25,026 bases of DNA from an uncultured Lachnospiraceae bacterium (GTDB lineage Bacteria > Bacillota > Clostridia > Lachnospirales > Lachnospiraceae). Location of the stretch: positions 1-25,026 of the forward strand of contig CAJKWK010000042.1 in assembly GCA_905203555.1 (NCBI GenBank), written 5' to 3'. Shown here piece after piece: positions 21,330 through 25,026 of this stretch. The notes beneath the pieces are model-generated. The model ran no database searches, was not told the origin of the DNA, and worked only from the letters and a program-made list of their open reading frames with translations. The position numbers and the translations under genes were made by a program. How positions within the stretch are numbered: position 1 is the first letter of the stretch; each line of letters starts with the position of its first letter.

Positions 21330-21443
21330 ATGAAACATAAAAAATTCTCAAGAGCAGGCCGGCAGGTCACTGCACTATTGGCTGTGATCCTTCTGTCTAA
21401 TCTATGTAGATTCTATTTCGTGGTACCACACACCAACACATAA
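21330..21443 (+). CDS. Hydrophobic small peptide, 37 aa, function unknown
   Basis: A basic N-terminus (MKHKKFSRAGRQ) precedes one hydrophobic segment at about 13-32 (VTALLAVILLSNLCRFYFVV), followed by a short polar tail PHTNT. GGGAG lies 6 nt before the ATG, and an inverted repeat lies 26 nt upstream. The stop codon abuts a strong hairpin, so the whole unit from 21276 to 21489 looks self-contained. Size, charge and single helix resemble small membrane-active peptides such as type I toxins or stress peptides, but I know no homologue. It could also be a chance ORF in the gap between the convergent paaK and fic genes. Confidence 0.4.
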   Translation: MKHKKFSRAGRQVTALLAVILLSNLCRFYFVVPHTNT

Positions 21444-21489
21444 GAAGGAGATGTACACACTGAAAATATATCGTGTGCCATCTCCTTCT
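21443..21489. terminator. Bidirectional terminator between paaK side and fic
   Basis: AGAAGGAGATG (21443-21453) pairs perfectly with CATCTCCTTCT (21479-21489). An inner CACAC/GTGTG stem follows after small bulges, giving a 16-bp hairpin with a 12-nt loop. It starts at the stop of the 37-aa ORF and ends 3 nt before the fic stop, so it can serve both converging transcripts. The U tracts are modest. Confidence 0.75.
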
Positions 21490-21492
21490 AAT

Positions 21493-22245
21493 TTATTGTT
21501 CTACAAATTTCATCAATATTTCATAGCTTTTCAAAATTCCAACTGCAATTTCATACTGCATCAATTCCACAGAGCCATTTCTGTCATAACGGCGAAATGC
21601 CTGTCTGTATTTGGAATGGTCTTGGATAATTGCCGGTAACAATCCGGCATTCAAAAGCTGTTGATTCATGATCATTCTGCCGGTCCGACCATTTCCGTCC
21701 TGATAAGGATGTATTCGCTCAAATTCAATATGTCGCTTTGCAATCATCTGCAAACTTGTTCCAATATCAGCCTTTGACTCTACACGATCAAAATTGACCT
21801 GTGCTATATACGCATCCATTAATTTCGGTATCTTTGTATACTCCGGCGGATAATACGTTACTTCCGCCAAAGTACCGACAAATACAGGCGTTTGACGAAA
21901 TTCCCCCTGTGTATCCATAATCATTGCATTGCACGCTTTTATCCAGGTCATATCGATTTGTTTTAATTTATCAAAATCCATCTGCCTCACAATTGCATTG
22001 TATAGATGTTTGGCCTCATGATATTCCGTATAAGTATGACCGGATCTTACTTCATCATATTTAATTACGTTCATCGTTTCTTCCAAAGACAATGTATTCC
22101 CCTCAATTGCATTGGAATTCCAACTCAATCGAATCTGCATATCTTTTGTAAACGCTTCCCAAATTAAAGTATTTTCTTTGTATTCTTTAACCGTATCCAA
22201 AATATTCTCTATCTGGGCAATTTTTGTATCTAAATTGAGTTTCAT
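21493..22245 (-). CDS. Fic-domain protein (protein adenylyltransferase), class II
   Basis: This is predicted to transfer AMP, or possibly another nucleotide, to a hydroxyl of a target protein. The 250-aa protein carries the Fic active-site loop HPYQDGNGRTGR (179-190), with catalytic His179, Asp183 and the Gly-Asn-Gly-Arg anion hole. Phe is replaced by Tyr in HPF. An inhibitory helix motif S-x-x-x-E-G (S44, E48, G49 in SNAIEGN) places it in class II, auto-inhibited by a helix N-terminal to the Fic core; E48 should block the ATP gamma-phosphate. The flap region VGTLAEVTYYPPE (123-135) is also present. AAAGGA precedes the ATG. It lies 29 nt behind pyrD on the same strand, so it is probably co-transcribed with the pyrimidine genes. 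No antitoxin gene is adjacent. Confidence 0.93.
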   Translation of the reverse strand: MKLNLDTKIAQIENILDTVKEYKENTLIWEAFTKDMQIRLSWNSNAIEGNTLSLEETMNVIKYDEVRSGHTYTEYHEAKHLYNAIVRQMDFDKLKQIDMTWIKACNAMIMDTQGEFRQTPVFVGTLAEVTYYPPEYTKIPKLMDAYIAQVNFDRVESKADIGTSLQMIAKRHIEFERIHPYQDGNGRTGRMIMNQQLLNAGLLPAIIQDHSKYRQAFRRYDRNGSVELMQYEIAVGILKSYEILMKFVEQ

Positions 22246-22274
22246 ACAGTTCCTTTCATACTTCTACGTTCCAT

Positions 22275-23177
22275 TTATTTTACAATTCCAACCATATCAG
22301 CTACGGTTTCAAATCCTTGCTGTTTCATATAGCTTTCGATTCCGTCTACGACCTTCATTGTCACCGTTGGATCATGGAAGTTCGCCGTTCCGACAGATAC
22401 TGCACTGGCTCCGACTAAGAGCATTTCAATAGCATCTTCTGCACTTGCAATTCCGCCCATTCCGATAATTGGTACATTTACAGCATTAGCCGCCTCATAT
22501 ACCATGCGGACCGCGATCGGATGAATCGCCGGACCGGACACTCCACCGGTTTTATTTGCCAGAACAAATGCCTTGCGGTTGATGTCCACCTTCATTCCTG
22601 TCAGGGTGTTAATCAACGAAATCGCATCTGCTCCTCCGGCTTCCACTGCCTTTGCCATCTCGGCAATACTGGTTACATTCGGACTCAGTTTCATGATTAC
22701 AGGCTGTTTTGCATATTTCTTTACCGCCTTTGTAATCTCTTCTGCCGCTTTTGGATTCTGTCCGAAGGCAATCCCGCCTTCTTTGACGTTTGGACAGGAG
22801 ATATTAATCTCCAGCATATCCACATCTTCATTTGCAAGACGTTCTACCACTTCGCAATAATCCTCTGTGGACTTTCCGCAGACATTTACAATGATCTTTG
22901 TGTCATACTGTCTTAAAAACGGGATATCCCGTTCGCAGAACAGATCGATGCCCGGGTTCTGTAATCCCACTGCATTCATCATACCACCGTATGTCTCTGC
23001 CACACGTGGAGTCGGGTTGCCGGTCCATGGAATATTAGCTACCCCCTTTGTAGTCACCGCACCAAGGCGGTTCAAATCTACATAATCGGCAAATTCCGCG
23101 CCGGAACCGAAGGTACCGGAAGCAACCGTCACCGGATTGTTCCACTCAACGCCCGCAATATTCACCTTCATATTCAT
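22275..23177 (-). CDS. pyrD: Dihydroorotate dehydrogenase, type 1B catalytic subunit
   Basis: This FMN enzyme oxidises dihydroorotate to orotate and passes electrons through PyrK to NAD. The 300-aa protein starts VNIAGVEWNNPVTVASGTFGSG. It has the catalytic-Cys loop LEINISCPNVKEGG, the FMN-site stretch MKLSPNVTSIAEMAKAVEAGGADAI (about 161-185 overall), and IIGMGGIASAEDAIEMLLVGASAVSVGTANF near the C-terminus (about 245-275). It overlaps the pyrK stop by 1 nt (TAATG). The type B assignment follows from the active-site cysteine and the adjacent pyrK. Confidence 0.98.
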   Translation of the reverse strand: MNMKVNIAGVEWNNPVTVASGTFGSGAEFADYVDLNRLGAVTTKGVANIPWTGNPTPRVAETYGGMMNAVGLQNPGIDLFCERDIPFLRQYDTKIIVNVCGKSTEDYCEVVERLANEDVDMLEINISCPNVKEGGIAFGQNPKAAEEITKAVKKYAKQPVIMKLSPNVTSIAEMAKAVEAGGADAISLINTLTGMKVDINRKAFVLANKTGGVSGPAIHPIAVRMVYEAANAVNVPIIGMGGIASAEDAIEMLLVGASAVSVGTANFHDPTVTMKVVDGIESYMKQQGFETVADMVGIVK

Positions 23178-23965
23178 TACAGCTCCACCTCCGTTGACAA
23201 GAATACCGGACCATCTTTGCAGACACGCTTATTGTGTACATTGCTATGATGATCCTTGTCTTTTGACTGACAGACACAGCCGAGACAGGCACCGATTCCG
23301 CATGCCATACGTTCCTCCATTGAGATATAGCATACGATATTCTTTTCTTCCGCATACTGCTTAATTGCACGCAGCATCGGAGTTGGTCCGCAGGCATAGA
23401 TGATATCCGCTTCCAATGCCTGTTCCCGAATGGCATCCATCACATTTCCTTTTGTACCGACACTTCCGTCTTCCGTAGAAATATATACCTCGCCATTTTC
23501 TTCAAACTCTTTTTTCAAAAATGTTCCAGCATCCCGGTATCCGACCACAATCTGTTTCTTCTCGCAATCCAACTGCTTTGCCAGCTCCAGTATCGGAGGA
23601 ACACCGATTCCTCCTCCCATCAGAAATGCTTTCTTTCCTTTTCCCTCTCCCAGTGGGAAACCATTTCCAAGTGGTCCTAATATTTCAATTGTATCCCCTG
23701 CTGCCATTTTAGAAAACTGCTCTGTTCCGGTGTCCGCTCCGGTTACACGATACACAACACGCAGTTGCTTCTTTTCCTTATCAATCTCACAAAGGCTGAT
23801 CGGTCGCGGCAGCAGCTTACTTCCATCATTGGTATACATAGAAATAAACTGTCCCGGTACAGCCATCTTTGCAATCTCTTCTGTCTGAAGCCACATACTG
23901 TAAATCCCATCTGCCAACTGCTCCTGGGATACGACTGCGGCACATTCCTTTCTCTTACAAGACAT
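23177..23965 (-). CDS. pyrK: Dihydroorotate dehydrogenase electron transfer subunit
   Basis: This is the FAD and 2Fe-2S subunit that links PyrD to NAD. The 262-aa protein has the flavin-binding RPISLCEID segment (about 54-62), the GPLGNGFPL turn, the nucleotide-binding GGGIGVPPILELAKQL stretch, and the C-terminal iron-sulfur motif MACGIGACLGCVC with a fourth Cys in RVCKDGPVF. Its four cysteines match the family. The gene lies 38 nt behind pyrF and overlaps pyrD by 1 nt. Confidence 0.98.
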   Translation of the reverse strand: MSCKRKECAAVVSQEQLADGIYSMWLQTEEIAKMAVPGQFISMYTNDGSKLLPRPISLCEIDKEKKQLRVVYRVTGADTGTEQFSKMAAGDTIEILGPLGNGFPLGEGKGKKAFLMGGGIGVPPILELAKQLDCEKKQIVVGYRDAGTFLKKEFEENGEVYISTEDGSVGTKGNVMDAIREQALEADIIYACGPTPMLRAIKQYAEEKNIVCYISMEERMACGIGACLGCVCQSKDKDHHSNVHNKRVCKDGPVFLSTEVEL

Positions 23966-24003
23966 ATTCCTTCTCCTATTTTTCCGTATATTTAAAATCT
24001 TTA

Positions 24004-24930
24004 TTATCGATTCTCGAGCGCTCCGCGAATATCCGCAACCATTGCCTCTACTGCTGCTCTGGAAGCATCTCCGAAATTCTCAGCGCCGAATTTTGCATAC
24101 GCCTCCTGCTTATAAGCTGCAATGATTCCACGAGAAGAATTTACAATCGCACCCAGTCCGTCTTCATTAAAGAAATGCACCAGATCCTTGCCCTGTCCGC
24201 CCTGTGCACCATATCCCGGCACAAGAATATAAGACTTCGGCATTACTTTACGGAGAACCTTTCCCATTTCCGGATAAGTTGCACCGACAACTGCTCCGAT
24301 ATAACTATAGGAATCGCCCATACACTCTGCTCCCCACTCTGCTACCTTTTCTCCAACCAGCTCATACAGCGGACGACCGTCAATCAAACGATCCTGGAAC
24401 TCTCCACTGGATGGATTCGATGTTTTCACGAGGATAAATAATCCTTTCTTCTCTTCCTGACATACTTTAATAAACGGATTAACCCCATCAGATCCCAGAT
24501 ATGGATTGACAGTAGCAAAATCTTCATCAAACGGAACATATTCCTTACTTCCTACCTGGACTTTGCCAAGATGCCCTACAGCATATGCCGCAGATGTAGA
24601 ACCGATATCTCCTCTCTTGATGTCTCCGATCACAACCAGATCTTTTTCTTTACAGTAATCCACTGTTTTCTTAAACGCCATCAGTCCCGGCACTCCAAAC
24701 TGCTCATACATCGCAATCTGCGGTTTTACCGCCGGAATCAAATCATATGTCTTATCTACGATTTCCTTGTTGAACTGCCAGATTGCCTCTGCTGCCCCTT
24801 CCAAAGTCTCCCCATACTCAGCAAACGCCTTCTTCTGAATGTGCTCCGGCACATAAGAAAGCATTGGATCCAATCCTACTACGATCGGCGCTCCTGTTTT
24901 CTGAATCTTCTCCACAAGCTTGTTAATCAT
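24004..24930 (-). CDS. pyrF: Orotidine 5'-phosphate decarboxylase
   Basis: This enzyme makes UMP from OMP, the last step of the pathway. The 308-aa protein belongs to the longer type 2 group of OMP decarboxylases (usual length about 270-310). It has IVVGLDPMLSYVP near the N-terminus, the catalytic Asp-x-Lys-x-x-Asp in VIGDIKRGDIGSTSAAYA, and the phosphate-binding VPGYGAQGGQGKD loop. AGGAGG lies 8 nt before the ATG. It is the first visible gene of pyrF-K-D-fic. Confidence 0.98.
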   Translation of the reverse strand: MINKLVEKIQKTGAPIVVGLDPMLSYVPEHIQKKAFAEYGETLEGAAEAIWQFNKEIVDKTYDLIPAVKPQIAMYEQFGVPGLMAFKKTVDYCKEKDLVVIGDIKRGDIGSTSAAYAVGHLGKVQVGSKEYVPFDEDFATVNPYLGSDGVNPFIKVCQEEKKGLFILVKTSNPSSGEFQDRLIDGRPLYELVGEKVAEWGAECMGDSYSYIGAVVGATYPEMGKVLRKVMPKSYILVPGYGAQGGQGKDLVHFFNEDGLGAIVNSSRGIIAAYKQEAYAKFGAENFGDASRAAVEAMVADIRGALENR

Positions 24931-25026
24931 TTGTATATCCTCCTTAATATAAATATTTTATATTCTTTTTCTATGATGTGGGTGTCAAAAGTACACCAAC
25001 ATCTGATTTTAGTTCCTTGACAACTG
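24931..25026 (-). other. pyrF upstream region; possible 3' end of an upstream gene
   Basis: On the minus strand one frame is open from the window edge to a TAG at 24971 and ends KSDVGVLLTPTS. This could be the tail of an upstream gene 40 nt before pyrF, but the piece is too short to identify. The same stretch holds a 5-bp inverted repeat, GGTGT (24981-24985) with ACACC (24993-24997), and a TTGACA at 24983-24988 that has no -10 at standard spacing. I cannot tell coding from regulatory DNA here. Confidence 0.25.

Noticed and set aside
21451..21639. Plus-strand 62-codon ORF starting in the terminator stem
   Set aside because: AAGGAG plus ATG here is part of the hairpin arm, and the rest is antisense to the fic 3' end.
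24971..25026. Insertion-sequence end at the right edge, based on the GGTGT/ACACC inverted repeat
   Set aside because: The arms are only 5 bp and no transposase fragment is visible. The stretch is too short to support a mobile element.
1..25026. CRISPR array, tRNA, rRNA or phage genes
   Set aside because: No regularly spaced repeats, no clover-leaf or rRNA-like segments, and no structural phage proteins were seen on either strand.

Overview
The window looks like a chromosomal stretch from a low-GC Firmicute. The best fit is an anaerobic gut Lachnospiraceae (Blautia/Dorea/Mediterraneibacter type). The grounds are AT-rich intergenic DNA, strong AGGAGG ribosome sites, compact same-strand operons, a ferredoxin-linked aryl-pyruvate oxidoreductase, type B (PyrK-dependent) dihydroorotate dehydrogenase and an ATPase-less sugar importer. 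The genus is an inference. I see no rRNA, tRNA, CRISPR array, complete mobile element or phage gene.

Left part (1-8700). guaA (minus strand) encodes a short GMP synthase whose glutamine amidotransferase domain is shrunken and lacks its catalytic cysteine. Divergent from it are an 82-aa conserved-looking small protein and an AraC regulator. Converging on araC is a five-gene sugar locus on the minus strand: lipoprotein binding protein, intercistronic hairpin, two permeases, a 59-aa two-helix membrane protein (DUF6903-like), and an intracellular GH95-like glycoside hydrolase with altered active-site positions. AraC probably controls this locus.

Middle (8700-17300). All genes are on the minus strand. 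From upstream to downstream they are pyrE, a 49-aa membrane peptide, a VanZ-like protein, a DUF6142-like membrane protein, an M29 aminopeptidase with a long N-terminal extension, purE-purM-purN-purD, a Crp/Fnr regulator that overlaps purD by 4 nt, and trxA. Between crp/fnr and trxA lies a near-perfect Crp-type palindrome, placed where a class II activator would sit for a trxA promoter that has no good -35. This suggests a local regulator-to-thioredoxin circuit.

Right part (17300-25026). A plus-strand cassette iorA-iorB-paaK (aryl-pyruvate to aryl-acetyl-CoA to aryl-acetate, or the reverse) and a 37-aa hydrophobic peptide gene lie between pyrE and the rest of the pyrimidine operon, pyrF-pyrK-pyrD. 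A Fic-domain gene is attached 29 nt behind pyrD. pyrE and iorA have well-formed divergent promoters, and an inverted repeat spans the interval between them.

The most interesting leads are the degenerate GuaA, the divergent GH95-like enzyme in its own transporter locus, the Crp/Fnr-palindrome-trxA arrangement, the split pyr operon with Fic in the usual pyrE position, and several small membrane proteins.
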